Shown here piece by piece: positions 41,092 through 51,152 of a stretch of 64,000 nt of DNA (position 1 is the stretch's first letter; each line of letters begins with the position of its first letter). Where the stretch lies: assembly GCA_052148295.1 (NCBI GenBank), contig JBKQIP010000065.1:1-64000 (forward strand), in the 5' to 3' direction. The notes below the pieces were generated by a model. That model made no database searches, was not told the origin of the DNA, and worked only from the letters and a program-made list of their open reading frames with translations. Source of the stretch: Bog-473 sp052148295 (GTDB lineage Bacteria; Actinomycetota; Acidimicrobiia; Acidimicrobiales; RAAP-2). The position numbers and the translations under genes are program-made.

Positions 41092-42315
41092 ATGCCCGGC
41101 GACTATCGGATCATTTCGGTCGACGACCATGTGGTGGAGCCACCGGACTTGTGGTCGTCACGCCTTCCGTCGAGATACCAGGAACAGGGTCCGCGCGTCG
41201 TCCGCCAGAAGATGCGGCTGGGCGGACGGGTCGAAGGTGGTGCCGGAGCGGGCATGCAGTGGACGGAGGACGACGACGGTGAGTGGTCGGACGTCTGGCA
41301 CTACGACGGCCTGGTGTCGCCACTCATGGTGGTGTCAGCGGCCGTCGGCTTCGATGACGTCGGCCTCGGTCTGACCACCTTTGACGACATCCGCCCCGGG
41401 ACGTGGAAGCAGGCCGAGCGTCTGGCTGACATGGATGCCAACTTCGTCGAGGCCGCCCTCTGCTTTCCCAACACGTTGCCGCGCTTCTGCGGTCAGACGT
41501 TCTTCGAGCGACCGAGCCGCGAGCTGGGCTTGCTCTGCGTCCAGGCGTACAACGACTGGATGATCGACGAGTGGTCGGCGGGCCCGGGATCGGGTCGCCT
41601 GCTCCCGGTGACGCTCGTCCCGCTGTGGGATCCAGACCTGGCCGCCGCAGAGGTGCGTCGGTGCGCCGCCAAGGGAAGCTTCGCCGTGACCTTTCCCGAG
41701 AATCCCTATCCGCTCGGTCTTCCATCCATCCACGATGAGGGACGCTTCTGGGATCCCTTCTTCGTCGCCTGCGAGGAGACGGAGACCGTGGTGTGCATGC
41801 ACATCGGCTCGTCCTCGAAGATGCCCACGACGGCACCGGACGCCCCGTTCATCATCTCCTCGACACTGACCTTCCAAAATGCCATGGGCTCGTTGTGCGA
41901 CTACATCTTCTCGGGGACGCTGGAGCGTTTCCCCAGCCTGACCATCGCCTATTCCGAGGGACAGGTGGGATGGATGCCCTACATTCTCGAGCGGGCCGAC
42001 AAGCTCTGGGAGGAGCGGGGTGACAACAGCTTCGGCACGTCTCTGAAGGACCGGCCGTCCAGCTTCATTCCCGGGCGTGTGTACGGCTGCATCTTCGACG
42101 ACTTCACCGGCCTGCAGAACCGAGACGTGGTCGGAATGGACCAGATTTGCTTCGAGACGGACTATCCCCACGCCGACTCGACCTTCCCCCGGTCGAAGGA
42201 GACGCTCCGACGGATATGCCACGACGCCGGTCTCGACGACGAAGAGGTGCGGAAGTTGGCTCGGGGCAATGCCATCCGAGGCTTCGGGCTCAAGCGCTTC
42301 GGGATCACGGAGTAG
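41092..42315 (+). CDS. Amidohydrolase-2 family protein
   Basis: A 407-residue protein from ATG 41092. IISVDDHVVEPPDLW contains the first metal site (D-x-H-V-x-E-P). TETVVCMHIGSSSKMP has the mid-barrel histidine, and QICFETDYPHADSTFPRSKE the late Asp in the DYPHxDS motif. This fits the decarboxylase/hydrolase subgroup with actinobacterial paralogue expansion. It stands 188 bases after the SDR and 49 before a second amidohydrolase on the same strand, so the three may form one catabolic operon. Confidence 0.88.
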   Translation: MPGDYRIISVDDHVVEPPDLWSSRLPSRYQEQGPRVVRQKMRLGGRVEGGAGAGMQWTEDDDGEWSDVWHYDGLVSPLMVVSAAVGFDDVGLGLTTFDDIRPGTWKQAERLADMDANFVEAALCFPNTLPRFCGQTFFERPSRELGLLCVQAYNDWMIDEWSAGPGSGRLLPVTLVPLWDPDLAAAEVRRCAAKGSFAVTFPENPYPLGLPSIHDEGRFWDPFFVACEETETVVCMHIGSSSKMPTTAPDAPFIISSTLTFQNAMGSLCDYIFSGTLERFPSLTIAYSEGQVGWMPYILERADKLWEERGDNSFGTSLKDRPSSFIPGRVYGCIFDDFTGLQNRDVVGMDQICFETDYPHADSTFPRSKETLRRICHDAGLDDEEVRKLARGNAIRGFGLKRFGITE

Positions 42316-42364
42316 AGATCGTGCCGACCGGGGGCGGGTGGATCAGCGCCGACGGCAGGAGCTC

Positions 42365-43435
42365 ATGGTGATGGAACGGGTCATTTCGTCCGATTCCCAT
42401 GTGAATGTCCAACATGACGATGTCAAGGCGCACCTGGCTTCACGGTTCCACGCCGACTATGACGCGGCACTGCTCGAGGCGTTTCGCACCATGCTCGGCG
42501 GCAACGCCGCGAAGGCCAACACGGCGGGTGCCGAGATCAAGCACGCGTCGTGGGGACGGCCCGGCTACTCCGATCCGCATGAGCGATTGCGGGACATGGA
42601 TCGCGACGGAGTCGATGTCGAAGTCCTCTACTGCGAGGTCAGCGCGTACCGCTACCTCTATCTCCTCAAATCGGGTGCTCCCGAGGCGACCCGGGCGTTC
42701 AACGACACCCTGTATGACTTCGCTCAGGCCGATCCGGACCGGCTCATCGTCACGTATCAGGTGCCCATTCACGACATCGACCTCGCCGTAGCCGAGATCG
42801 AGCGGATTGTCTCGCTCGGGGGCAAGTCGCTGCAGCTGCCCGTCTTTCCGGCCGAGCTGGGGCAGCCGGACTACTTCGACCAGCGCTATGACCCGCTGTG
42901 GTCGGCCATCTCAGAAGCGGGCCTGCCGATCTGCTGTCACATCGGGCTCAATACGGCGCTCGACCAACTGGCCGACCGTGATCCCACTCCACGTCTGGCC
43001 TGGACCCTCTCCTGCATGCCGCCTTCGGCGTGTGAGGCGCTGGGTATGTGGTTGCTGACCGGCGTCTTCGTTCGTTTTCCCGCACTCCGCGTCGTCTTCG
43101 TCGAACCAGGGCTTGGATGGGTGGCCGGCTATCTGTCCTTTCTCGACGACATGGTCCTGCGCCAGGGCTATGAATTCCCACTGCTGGGCGGGGAGCTGCC
43201 GAGCTTCTACTACCACCGCAACATGGCGATGACCTTCATCGACGAGCCCGACCCGATACGGCATCTGCGCCATGTCCTCGGCGCCCACAACCTGATGTGG
43301 TCCAGCGACTACCCGCACCCCGTGTCGACCTGGCCCGACTCGCTCTCGGTGATCGATGAGCTGTTCGAAGACGTGCCGGGCCCGGAGCGTGACCTCATGG
43401 TCGAGCACAATGCCGCCCGTATCTGGAACTTGTAG
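42365..43435 (+). CDS. Amidohydrolase-2 family protein
   Basis: A 356-residue protein from ATG 42365, with AGGAG eight bases upstream. ISSDSHVNVQHDDV is the N-terminal metal site. LPICCHIGLNTALDQ and MWSSDYPHPVSTWPDS carry the mid and late ligands, and the end VEHNAARIWNL is typical. It differs from its upstream neighbour in the N-terminal third and probably acts on a related substrate. Convergent with the transglutaminase gene, 11 bases away. Confidence 0.88.
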   Translation: MVMERVISSDSHVNVQHDDVKAHLASRFHADYDAALLEAFRTMLGGNAAKANTAGAEIKHASWGRPGYSDPHERLRDMDRDGVDVEVLYCEVSAYRYLYLLKSGAPEATRAFNDTLYDFAQADPDRLIVTYQVPIHDIDLAVAEIERIVSLGGKSLQLPVFPAELGQPDYFDQRYDPLWSAISEAGLPICCHIGLNTALDQLADRDPTPRLAWTLSCMPPSACEALGMWLLTGVFVRFPALRVVFVEPGLGWVAGYLSFLDDMVLRQGYEFPLLGGELPSFYYHRNMAMTFIDEPDPIRHLRHVLGAHNLMWSSDYPHPVSTWPDSLSVIDELFEDVPGPERDLMVEHNAARIWNL

Positions 43436-43446
43436 CGCCGCGTCCG

Positions 43447-45507
43447 TCACCGCACCGGGACGGATCGTCCGCGGGGGAAGGTCGGACCTTTGGCTGCACC
43501 CACCCGCCAGCGCCGGGCCACCGTGACCAGGTGGCGTTGATCCTCGGGGGATGGCTCCATGCCGCCGTAGGCGCTGGCTTCGACGAGGGCGGCCAGCCCG
43601 CGCCACGTCGTCGAGCCGTTGCCCGTGAGGTCGTCGAGCATCGCGGCGTATTCGGGGAAGGTCTCGCTCGCCTGCCGGGCGTGCCCGGCGCGCCGGCCGG
43701 CTCGCTCCGCGCTCTGGGCAACGTGATCCACCCATGTCGTCGGTCGAGCTCTTCGCCACCGCCAGCCAAGGACGAGGAGGACTCCGCCGCCGAGCACCGC
43801 GGCGAGCGGCACCAGCGGCAGTCGCCCGAGCGCCGAGGCGAGATCGTGCAAGGCGGTCGCGCCCGGCGCCGGGTTCGACAACGGCACCACAGCGGTGGGG
43901 TCGAAATTCTGCCAGCCGAAGCCGGGGAACCATACCTGGACCCAGGCGTGCGCGTCGTCCGCCCGTATTTCGTAGAGGTCGGTGACCGGGTCGTACGGTC
44001 CGGGAACATAGCCGACGGCTTCGCAGGCCGGAATGCCAAGCGAGCGCAACATGACCGTGAGCGATGTCGAGATCTGTTCGCAAAAGCCGACCCGGTTGCC
44101 AAAGAGGAATTCATCGACCGTGTCGGCACCCCTCGGCAGCGGTGGTATGTCGGTTGAGTACCGGGTATGCGCCCCGATCCAGGTGATCAGCGCCTCGACC
44201 CGACCGTAATTCGTCGTGTCGTGGGCTGTGATGGCCTGGGCCAGGGCGCGGACCCTCGGGTAGGCGTGGGGGAGTTGCAGGTCGGCCGTCTCCGTGGCGG
44301 GGGGCAGCGGCGCTCCGCCGGCGGCGCTCCGCAGTTCCGCCGCACTGGGGGAGCTGACCTCGGAGGCGACGGTGTAGATGGCACCACGACCCATGCCGAT
44401 GGGCGAGACGATGGTCCCGTCATCGGAGTCGTAGACCGTCGATCCCGGGAACCACAGCTCATCGGCGGTCTCCGCATGGAACACCAGATCGGCGGTGGAG
44501 GTGGTGACGTAGAAGGTCTGCAAGTCGGACTGGCCGAGAAGGGTGCTGCCCACGGGGACGGGCAGGACGATGGGGGATCGCTGCCGGAGCGGCCGAGCAC
44601 CGGTCGTCGGTGCCGTCCAGCTCACCCCATTCCAGGTACTGAACGTCTCGCCCACCCAGTAGGAGGGACGCTGGGCCCGCACCAGCATGACCACCGTGCT
44701 CCCGAGCTTTCCCCGGAGCGCGGTGTCAAGACTGCTGGCAAAGCCGAGATAGCCGCCGATGCGGGTCGGCCCACTGGCGCTGCCGGGTCGGGAGAGCTGC
44801 GACGGCGACGCGGCATCGCCGGCGAGCGCCCCCGGCACCGCCACGGAGCCGCCGATGCCGGACGCGGTCAAGAAGTTGACCCGGGCCGAGACGGTGGGCG
44901 CCGGGAGGACCAAGAAGACGGCGGCGGCGGCCGTGATCGTTGCGACCAGCGCGAGTCCGAGTCCAGCCACCGAGACCCGTCCCCCGCCGCTGGCCGACGT
45001 CCACATCTCGATCAGGCCCCACAGGCCGAAGCAGGCCCAGGCCACGACAGAGAAGCCGAACGAAAGGTCGATGGCCTGTGCCCCCCCGATGGCCATCAGG
45101 CCGGCGGCGGCGACGAGCGAGAACATCAGGTCGCGTCGGGCCGGCACGTGGAAGGAGTGCACCACCAGGACACACACCAGGAGCAGGGTGAGCGGGTCCT
45201 CCACTGTGGCGAGGCCGGAGGCGAGGGCACTTACCGAATGGAAGAACCAGACGAAGGCGGCCACGGCGGCGGCGGCGATCACGACCTTGACCCACCACGG
45301 GGGCCGGCTGCGGGTGACGTACGAGAACACCATGCCGAGGCAGACCAAGGACACGGCAGTCAGGGCGGTGGTGTGGGACACCTCGCCGACCGCGGACGAG
45401 GCGGCGATGGCTACGACGACCGTGCCGGTGCAGGCTGCTCGAAGGCGGATCGAGTCCTCGGGGGCGCCGGGCTGATTGGCACGGCGAATGGCGTCGATCG
45501 CCCTCAT
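43447..45507 (-). CDS. TgpA-like transglutaminase-domain membrane protein
   Basis: A 686-residue protein from ATG 45507. Six or so helices lie in the first 200 residues (DUF3488/TgpA_N). An outer domain follows, with the transglutaminase-like core: RVGFCEQISTSLTVMLRSLG holds the catalytic Cys, DDAHAWVQVWFPGFGWQNFD the His and Asp. One helix (LVPLAAVLGGGVLLVLGW) and a DUF4129-like cytosolic tail complete it. With the DUF58 and MoxR genes it forms the widespread actinobacterial triad. The substrate is unknown. Starts and stops overlap (ATGA) with the DUF58 gene. Confidence 0.9.
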   Translation of the reverse strand: MRAIDAIRRANQPGAPEDSIRLRAACTGTVVVAIAASSAVGEVSHTTALTAVSLVCLGMVFSYVTRSRPPWWVKVVIAAAAVAAFVWFFHSVSALASGLATVEDPLTLLLVCVLVVHSFHVPARRDLMFSLVAAAGLMAIGGAQAIDLSFGFSVVAWACFGLWGLIEMWTSASGGGRVSVAGLGLALVATITAAAAVFLVLPAPTVSARVNFLTASGIGGSVAVPGALAGDAASPSQLSRPGSASGPTRIGGYLGFASSLDTALRGKLGSTVVMLVRAQRPSYWVGETFSTWNGVSWTAPTTGARPLRQRSPIVLPVPVGSTLLGQSDLQTFYVTTSTADLVFHAETADELWFPGSTVYDSDDGTIVSPIGMGRGAIYTVASEVSSPSAAELRSAAGGAPLPPATETADLQLPHAYPRVRALAQAITAHDTTNYGRVEALITWIGAHTRYSTDIPPLPRGADTVDEFLFGNRVGFCEQISTSLTVMLRSLGIPACEAVGYVPGPYDPVTDLYEIRADDAHAWVQVWFPGFGWQNFDPTAVVPLSNPAPGATALHDLASALGRLPLVPLAAVLGGGVLLVLGWRWRRARPTTWVDHVAQSAERAGRRAGHARQASETFPEYAAMLDDLTGNGSTTWRGLAALVEASAYGGMEPSPEDQRHLVTVARRWRVGAAKGPTFPRGRSVPVR

Positions 45508-46412
45508 GGCGTCACGGTCACCCCCGCAACATCGATCGACGGGTGGGAAGGGGACACGGCTCGGGCCAATCGACGGCCGGCCTGGCGAGGGTGGGTCACC
45601 GGTGCGCTGACTCCTCCCGCCGCCTCCATCGTGTTGAGGACCACCGGTGTGCCCCGCTCGAGGAGAAGGACAACGGTGCCGAATGCTCGTTCGGCCACTC
45701 GCTCGGCCTCTTCGGGGTCGGGGGGTAGCACTACGGAGACGGTGGCCGTCACGGCCAACGGGTGCTCGAACTCCCGCATCATCAGGTGGCCTACGTGGGC
45801 CGTCGCCTGCCAGTGAACGTGGCGTCGGCTGTCGCCTGTGGTGTAGGGGCGCGCCCCGCGAGGTTGGCCGGCGTCGGCCTGCGTACGGTCCGTGTGCTCG
45901 TCGAGCTCGTCGTGGGGTCGCCAGGAGATGGGCTCGGGCTGGCCCTGCCGGGGTGCGACGTGGAGGGGTGAGGGGAGCGCGAGAACGGTCCGGCGGGTCC
46001 ACCACTGCAGGGCGAACGGCGCCGCGGTGGCGACGTCCAGCACGACGGCATCAATCACCCCGCGGCGCGTCGGCCGCAGGATGACCTCGTCCGGGGCCCC
46101 ACCATGCCCAACCTGCCCGACCAGGACCTCGTCTCCGGCAGGGTCCGATGGACGCAGTCGCACGCGCGTGGAAGCCGCTATCCGCAGGACCACCGCACCC
46201 CCCGCGACGCCGTCCGCCGGCGCACTGATGAGCCGGATCGTGGCACGGGCGAGGACGAACGATGGGCCGAGGATCCCGATGACGAGCACGCCGAAGACGA
46301 TGTCGCCGAGGACCTGCACCCATCCGGCGCCGCTGTTATGCGCGATCAGGAACCAGATGGCGAGAATCGTGGCCGCGGTGGCGATCGGCGCCAAGGGGCG
46401 GGCCGGTCGCAC
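45504..46412 (-). CDS. DUF58 domain protein
   Basis: A 302-residue protein from GTG 46412. Two N-terminal helices (PIATAATILAIWFLIA, IVFGVLVIGILGPSFVLA) come first. The DUF58 signature YTTGDSRRHVHWQATAHVGH with MMREFE follows at about 185-210. DUF58 proteins are vWA-like partners of MoxR ATPases. It is the middle gene of the MoxR/DUF58/transglutaminase operon. Confidence 0.9.
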   Translation of the reverse strand: MRPARPLAPIATAATILAIWFLIAHNSGAGWVQVLGDIVFGVLVIGILGPSFVLARATIRLISAPADGVAGGAVVLRIAASTRVRLRPSDPAGDEVLVGQVGHGGAPDEVILRPTRRGVIDAVVLDVATAAPFALQWWTRRTVLALPSPLHVAPRQGQPEPISWRPHDELDEHTDRTQADAGQPRGARPYTTGDSRRHVHWQATAHVGHLMMREFEHPLAVTATVSVVLPPDPEEAERVAERAFGTVVLLLERGTPVVLNTMEAAGGVSAPVTHPRQAGRRLARAVSPSHPSIDVAGVTVTP

Positions 46413-46420
46413 TCAGGGGC

Positions 46421-47473
46421 TCATGGTCGCGGCGCCGCCGTCGCGTCGAGAACCCCGCGTACGACGTGCACGGCCTGTTCGATGCTCTCGTCACCCTCGA
46501 ACAAGAGCACGCGATGGGCCAGACATCCGGTGGCCACCGACTTGACATCGTCGGGGACGACATAGCTCCGCGACGACAGCACGGCCCGGGCCTGCGCGCA
46601 GCGGATGAGCCAAATCGCGGCACGCGGGCTGGCTCCGAGTCGCACCCCCGGCGCGGACCGGGTGGCACGACAGATGTCGACGGCATATTCGGCCACCGTG
46701 GGAGACACCACGACCGTTTCGGTCGCCTGTTGGGCGGCCAACCAGTCCGTGGTGGTGCAGGCCGAACGCAGATTGGCCAGTGCATGCTTCCCGCCTTCTC
46801 GCAGCGCGAGACGGGCCTCGTCGGCGGCATCGGGATACCCGAGCGGCGTCGCCATGGCGAAACGGTCGAGCTGGCTCTCCACCAGCGGGAACGTGCCCCG
46901 CTGTGAGCGCGGGTTCTGTGTGGCGATCACCATGTGAGGACAGGGGAGTGGCCATGAGTCGCCATCGATGCTCACCTGCTGTTCTTCCATGGTCTCGAGG
47001 AGCGCCGACTGCGTCCGGGGTGGGGTGCGGTTCAACTCGTCGACCAGCACGATGTGGGCGAAGACCGGTCCCCGCCGGAATTCCCAGGTACCGCCGTCGG
47101 GGGAGTACACCGAGACCCCGGTGACGTCTGAGGGGAGGAGGTCCGGGTGGCCCTGGATCCGCGACAGTTCCGCGCCGAGGGTGGTGGCCAGCGCTCGGGC
47201 CAGCACGGTCTTTCCCACCCCGGGGACATCCTCGATGAGGAGATGTCCGCCGGAGAGAGCGGCGACGGCGGCCGCGGTCAGCGCATCCGGCGAGCCCAGC
47301 AGGACCTTGCCGAGATTGCCCACGATGTCCGCTCCCAGCGCGATGGTCGCATCGAGGTCGAGCACCCGCAGGAAGGGCTGTTCGACGCCGTCAGGAGCGG
47401 CTTCGCCCCCGACACGGTGAGGGACCTGGTACACCGGTACCCCCGACCGATCTCCGGTGTGGGCCGGCTCCAT
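46421..47473 (-). CDS. MoxR-family AAA+ ATPase
   Basis: A 350-residue protein from ATG 47473; the frame opens 19 codons earlier without a ribosome site. LLIEDVPGVGKTVLARALA is Walker A, HIVLVDELNRTPPRTQSALL the Walker B and MoxR signature, and VIATQNPRSQRGTFPLVESQ sensor 1. The C-terminal lid domain is complete. MoxR ATPases act as chaperones that remodel partner proteins. It is the first gene of the triad. Confidence 0.93.
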   Translation of the reverse strand: MEPAHTGDRSGVPVYQVPHRVGGEAAPDGVEQPFLRVLDLDATIALGADIVGNLGKVLLGSPDALTAAAVAALSGGHLLIEDVPGVGKTVLARALATTLGAELSRIQGHPDLLPSDVTGVSVYSPDGGTWEFRRGPVFAHIVLVDELNRTPPRTQSALLETMEEQQVSIDGDSWPLPCPHMVIATQNPRSQRGTFPLVESQLDRFAMATPLGYPDAADEARLALREGGKHALANLRSACTTTDWLAAQQATETVVVSPTVAEYAVDICRATRSAPGVRLGASPRAAIWLIRCAQARAVLSSRSYVVPDDVKSVATGCLAHRVLLFEGDESIEQAVHVVRGVLDATAAPRP

Positions 47474-47880
47474 CAGCGTGATGCTACTTGGCCGACCCCT
47501 CCACCCACGGCCATCGGTGCTCGGCGGCATCCCCGGGCGAAGAAGAGGGGGACTGACGTTCCTCCGCGATGAATTCGCGTCGTCGTTCCGGTCAGTACTC
47601 CCGAAGGACCACAGCCCTCTGGGCGAGTCGCTGTGAGTGAGAACGAGGAGGACAGCGTGCTGCCGTTGAACGACACCATGGCCCGAGACCTACTGCAGCG
47701 GGAGCGCGAGCTCGCGCCGGTGGCCGGCACCCGGGCGCGGCGTCGGAGGTGGTCCGCCAGAAGGTCCCGCAGCCTCGGAACCCCATGCCCGCGGAGCCCG
47801 GGACTCTCACTGGTACGACAACCGTCCGCGTGGGCCGGACCAGCCGAGCGCGGGCCCCACTCTGGTGCGATGATGGCCTG
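47474..47880. other. Gap between divergent genes
   Basis: No gene is supported in these 407 bases. They must contain the promoters for the MoxR operon and for the dehydrogenase-like gene. Open frames here run into neighbours in non-coding registers. Confidence 0.5.
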
Positions 47881-48957
47881 ATGGGAGATCCAAAGCGCGT
47901 CGTCATCTGGGGTACGGGATTCGTCGGGAAGATGGTCATCCCCGAAGTGTTGCGCCACCCGGCGTTCGAGCTGGTCGGCGTGGGAGTGAACAACCCGGAC
48001 AAGGTCGGCAGGGATGTCGGCGAGATCTGCGGGATCGGGCCGACGGGGATCGCCGCTACCGACGACCTCGAGGGGCTGATCTCCCTACGGCCCGATGCAC
48101 TCGTCCATTACGGGCCGACCGCGGCCCATGCCTCCGAGAACCTGCGGGACATCGGGGCCTTCCTCCGGGCCGGCATCGATGTCTGCTCGACCGCCATGAC
48201 ACCGTGGGTGTGGCCGAGCATGAGCCTCAATCCTCCGACGTGGATCGAGCCGATCGCCGAAGCGTGTGCGGACGGCGGGGCCTCATGTTTCACCACGGGA
48301 ATCGACCCCGGGTTCGCCAACGATCTGTTCCCGATGACGCTGATGGGCCTGTGTGGGGAGGTGCGGACGGTGAAGGCCCTCGAGATACTCGACTACCAGC
48401 ACTATGAGGGGGATTATGCCGACGAGATGGGCATCGGTCGTCCCCCCGAGTACACGCCGCTGCTCGAGCACACGGACATCCTGGTGATGTCGTGGGGGGC
48501 GACGGTACCGATGATGGCCCACGCCGTCGGGGTCGAGCTCGACGAGATCACCACGACGTGGGAGAAGTGGGTCACCGAGAAGCCCATCGACACCGCCAAA
48601 GGGGTCATCAACCCTGGAGAAGTCGCGGCCATACGGTTCACCATCAATGGGATCTACCGGGGCGAGCCTCGCATCTGCCTGGAGCACATCAACCGGATAG
48701 GGGCCGATGCGGCACCGGGCTGGCCGCGCGGCACCCAGGACGACGTGTACCGCGTGGAGATCGAGGGCTCCCCGTCGATCACGCAGGAAACCAGTTTCCG
48801 GTTCACCGACGGCAGCGGCCGGGATGCGGCCGCGGCGGGTTGTCTGTCCACGGGACTGCGGGCCCTCAATGCCGTGCCGGCCGTGAACCAGTTGCCGGCG
48901 GGATGGGTCACGGCGCTCGACCTGCCCCTGATCCCGGGGTACGGCACCATCCGATAG
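47881..48957 (+). CDS. Dihydrodipicolinate-reductase-like NAD(P)-binding protein
   Basis: A 358-residue protein from ATG 47881. VVIWGTGFVGKMVIPEVLRH (7-26) is the Rossmann nucleotide loop. FELVGVGVNNPDKVGRDVGE follows as in DapB-like folds. The C-terminal half is a mixed sheet domain with no DapB catalytic KHHH-type signature, so this is not lysine synthesis. Members of this actinobacterial family lie near lipid or steroid genes and are annotated only as dehydrogenases. Role unknown. Confidence 0.85.
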   Translation: MGDPKRVVIWGTGFVGKMVIPEVLRHPAFELVGVGVNNPDKVGRDVGEICGIGPTGIAATDDLEGLISLRPDALVHYGPTAAHASENLRDIGAFLRAGIDVCSTAMTPWVWPSMSLNPPTWIEPIAEACADGGASCFTTGIDPGFANDLFPMTLMGLCGEVRTVKALEILDYQHYEGDYADEMGIGRPPEYTPLLEHTDILVMSWGATVPMMAHAVGVELDEITTTWEKWVTEKPIDTAKGVINPGEVAAIRFTINGIYRGEPRICLEHINRIGADAAPGWPRGTQDDVYRVEIEGSPSITQETSFRFTDGSGRDAAAAGCLSTGLRALNAVPAVNQLPAGWVTALDLPLIPGYGTIR

Positions 48958-48980
48958 ATCGGCGAGGACGGGCGCCACCG

Positions 48981-49637
48981 TCACGAGTCGAGGAAGCGCA
49001 GGACTGCCAGCACGCGGCGGTGATCGGATTGAGACTCCGGCAGGTCGAACTTGGCGAAGATGCTGGCAATGTGTTTTTCGACCGTTCCCTCGGAGACCAC
49101 GAGCTCGCCGGCGATGGCCGCGTTGGAGCGTCCCTCCGCCATGAGGGAGAGCACCTCCCTCTCGCGGGAGCTCAACACCGAGATGGAGTCGGTGCGCCGG
49201 GATGCCCCGATGAGTTGGGTCACGACCTCGGGGTCGAGCGCGGTTCCCCCGGACGCGACGCGAACGAGGGCGTCGACGAAATCCCCGACGTCGGCCACTC
49301 GGTCCTTCAGGAGGTAGCCGATCCCCGCCGCATCGTCGGCCAGCAGCTCGGCGGCATAACGCGTTTCGATGTATTGGGAGAACAGCAGGACCCCGAGCCC
49401 GTGATGGAGGTGGCGAAGGTCGAGGGCCGCCCGGAGCCCTTCGTCGGTGAACGTGGGCGGCATGCGGATGTCGACGATGGCCACGTCGGGACGGTCCCGC
49501 TCCACCGACCGTCGTAGCGCATCGGGCTCGCTCACGGCATCGGTCACCACAAATCCCCGATCGACCAGGAGCTGGACCAGGCCGTCGCGCAAGATGGCCG
49601 AGTCTTCGGCGATCACGACGCGAATCGGACCCGTCAT
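48981..49637 (-). CDS. NarL/LuxR-family response regulator
   Basis: A 218-residue protein. The receiver has Glu11-Asp12, the phosphoacceptor Asp56 (VAIVDIRMPP) and LLKDRV. The output domain is a LuxR helix-turn-helix (LSSREREVLSLMAEGRSNAA, VSEGTVEKHIASIFAKFDLP). It is adjacent to the sensor kinase gene on the same strand (stop and start directly abutting), so they are partners. Confidence 0.94.
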   Translation of the reverse strand: MTGPIRVVIAEDSAILRDGLVQLLVDRGFVVTDAVSEPDALRRSVERDRPDVAIVDIRMPPTFTDEGLRAALDLRHLHHGLGVLLFSQYIETRYAAELLADDAAGIGYLLKDRVADVGDFVDALVRVASGGTALDPEVVTQLIGASRRTDSISVLSSREREVLSLMAEGRSNAAIAGELVVSEGTVEKHIASIFAKFDLPESQSDHRRVLAVLRFLDS

Positions 49638-50972
49638 CTATGCCTGCAACGGCAGGTCCACGGTGACCACCGTGGGCCCGCCCGGCGGGCTGGCGATCTC
49701 GATCCTGCCGTCGACGGCATGCACGCGGTCGGTCAGTCCGCTCAATCCGCTCGACGACGAACCGGCGCGGGCCGGTCGTGCCCCTCCCACGCCGTCATCT
49801 CGCACCACCGTGCGCAGCCACTGACCGTCTTGTGCGCACCTGATGCTCGCCCGGGAGGCATCGGCATGTTGGCCCACGTTGGCCAGGAGCTCCGCCACGC
49901 AGAAGTAGGCGATGGCCTCGATGGCGGGAGTGGGCCGGTCGTCGAGGGCAACCGTCAGCTCCGTCGGCACCGTGCTGCGCGCCGCCAGGGTGGAGAGCGC
50001 GCCCTCGAGCCCCACGTCGAGGGCGGGGGGATGGATGCCGCGGGCCAGGTCCCGCAGTTCGACGATGGCCTCCTTGGCGCCACGGTGTGCGTCGTTGACC
50101 AGCTGGCGTACTTGGACGAGGTCGGGGTGGTCGCTGTCGTCCAGTTTCTCCTTGGCCATCCCCAGGCGCAGGGCCAGAGCCACCAGCTGCGCTTGGGTGC
50201 CGTCATGGAGATCCCGTTCGATCCGTCGGAGCGTTGCGGCCGACGCGTCGACGGTCTGGGCGCGTGCGTGTTCGAGGGAGCGCACGCGGACGGTCGTGGC
50301 GTCGGGCCCCAGGAGGGACCGGATCAGGGAGCGGTCCAGGTACACCACACCCCGCACGGCCCAGGGTGCGACGAAGACCAGCATGACCCCGGTGCAGAAG
50401 ATGGCGAATCCGTGAATCCAGCCGGGGTTGGCGATGGACAGGTACCCCGGAGGGAAGACCGCCGGGACCAGGCCGAACACCGGGGGTTGGGCGGCGCCGC
50501 TGAACGGGTAGGTGAGGCACGTCAACGCGTCGTACCAGATGCTGAACGCCGCGAAGACGCCGATGACGGCCAACGGGACCTTCACGAGAATGTAGAGCAC
50601 CGCCCGCCAACCGGTGCGGTCTCGGAGGGCCGACTGCAACCACCCCAGGTATCCCGGGCGGGGAGCGAAGGGTTCGGGATCCTCGATGTGCTCGCCGAGG
50701 ATCCCTCGGGCCAGGTTGCGCTGGATGCCGCCGAGGCCCCGCGCGCCCCGGAGGGAGAGGCCGATGAGGGCGATGCCGAAAAAGGTGATGGCGAAGACCA
50801 CACCGGCCGCCATGGTGAGCAGGACGAAGGCGATGCCGATGAACGCCAGTACGACGCCGACGAGAAGGAACCACAGCTCCGACCACGTCCGCTTGGTGAA
50901 CGGGGTGCGCAGGGCGATGCGGGCGGTCCGGCGGGCCTGTGCCTCGAGCTCCTCGGAGACCACGATCACCAT
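49638..50972 (-). CDS. Sensor histidine kinase (HisKA_3 type) with N-terminal membrane sensor domain
   Basis: A 444-residue protein. Four to five helices lie within the first 215 residues, in the pattern of the actinobacterial putative Sensor domain (WFLLVGVVLAFIGIAFVLL; VLYILVKVPLAVIGVFAAF; FAIFCTGVMLVFVAPWAV). RRIERDLHDGTQAQLVALAL is the HisKA_3 box with the phospho-accepting His. ELLANVGQHADAS (N box), DDGVGG and GLSGLTDRV (G boxes) complete the ATPase. It acts with the response regulator directly downstream; the signal is unknown. Confidence 0.94.
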   Translation of the reverse strand: MVIVVSEELEAQARRTARIALRTPFTKRTWSELWFLLVGVVLAFIGIAFVLLTMAAGVVFAITFFGIALIGLSLRGARGLGGIQRNLARGILGEHIEDPEPFAPRPGYLGWLQSALRDRTGWRAVLYILVKVPLAVIGVFAAFSIWYDALTCLTYPFSGAAQPPVFGLVPAVFPPGYLSIANPGWIHGFAIFCTGVMLVFVAPWAVRGVVYLDRSLIRSLLGPDATTVRVRSLEHARAQTVDASAATLRRIERDLHDGTQAQLVALALRLGMAKEKLDDSDHPDLVQVRQLVNDAHRGAKEAIVELRDLARGIHPPALDVGLEGALSTLAARSTVPTELTVALDDRPTPAIEAIAYFCVAELLANVGQHADASRASIRCAQDGQWLRTVVRDDGVGGARPARAGSSSSGLSGLTDRVHAVDGRIEIASPPGGPTVVTVDLPLQA

Positions 50973-51152
50973 CTCATCGTGCCTAGCATGGTCCGCTGCC
51001 CCGATCCGGCAGCACTCGCTGCCTCGTCATGCGCCAGCCGGTCCGGCGCTGCTCCTTCCAAGGTAGAGAGTTCCTGCCCCCGTGAACAGCCCGCTAGCGG
51101 GACTCTTCTCTGGGGGACAGCCCCCAGGCGAGGTGTCGGACCGGGACGGGGC

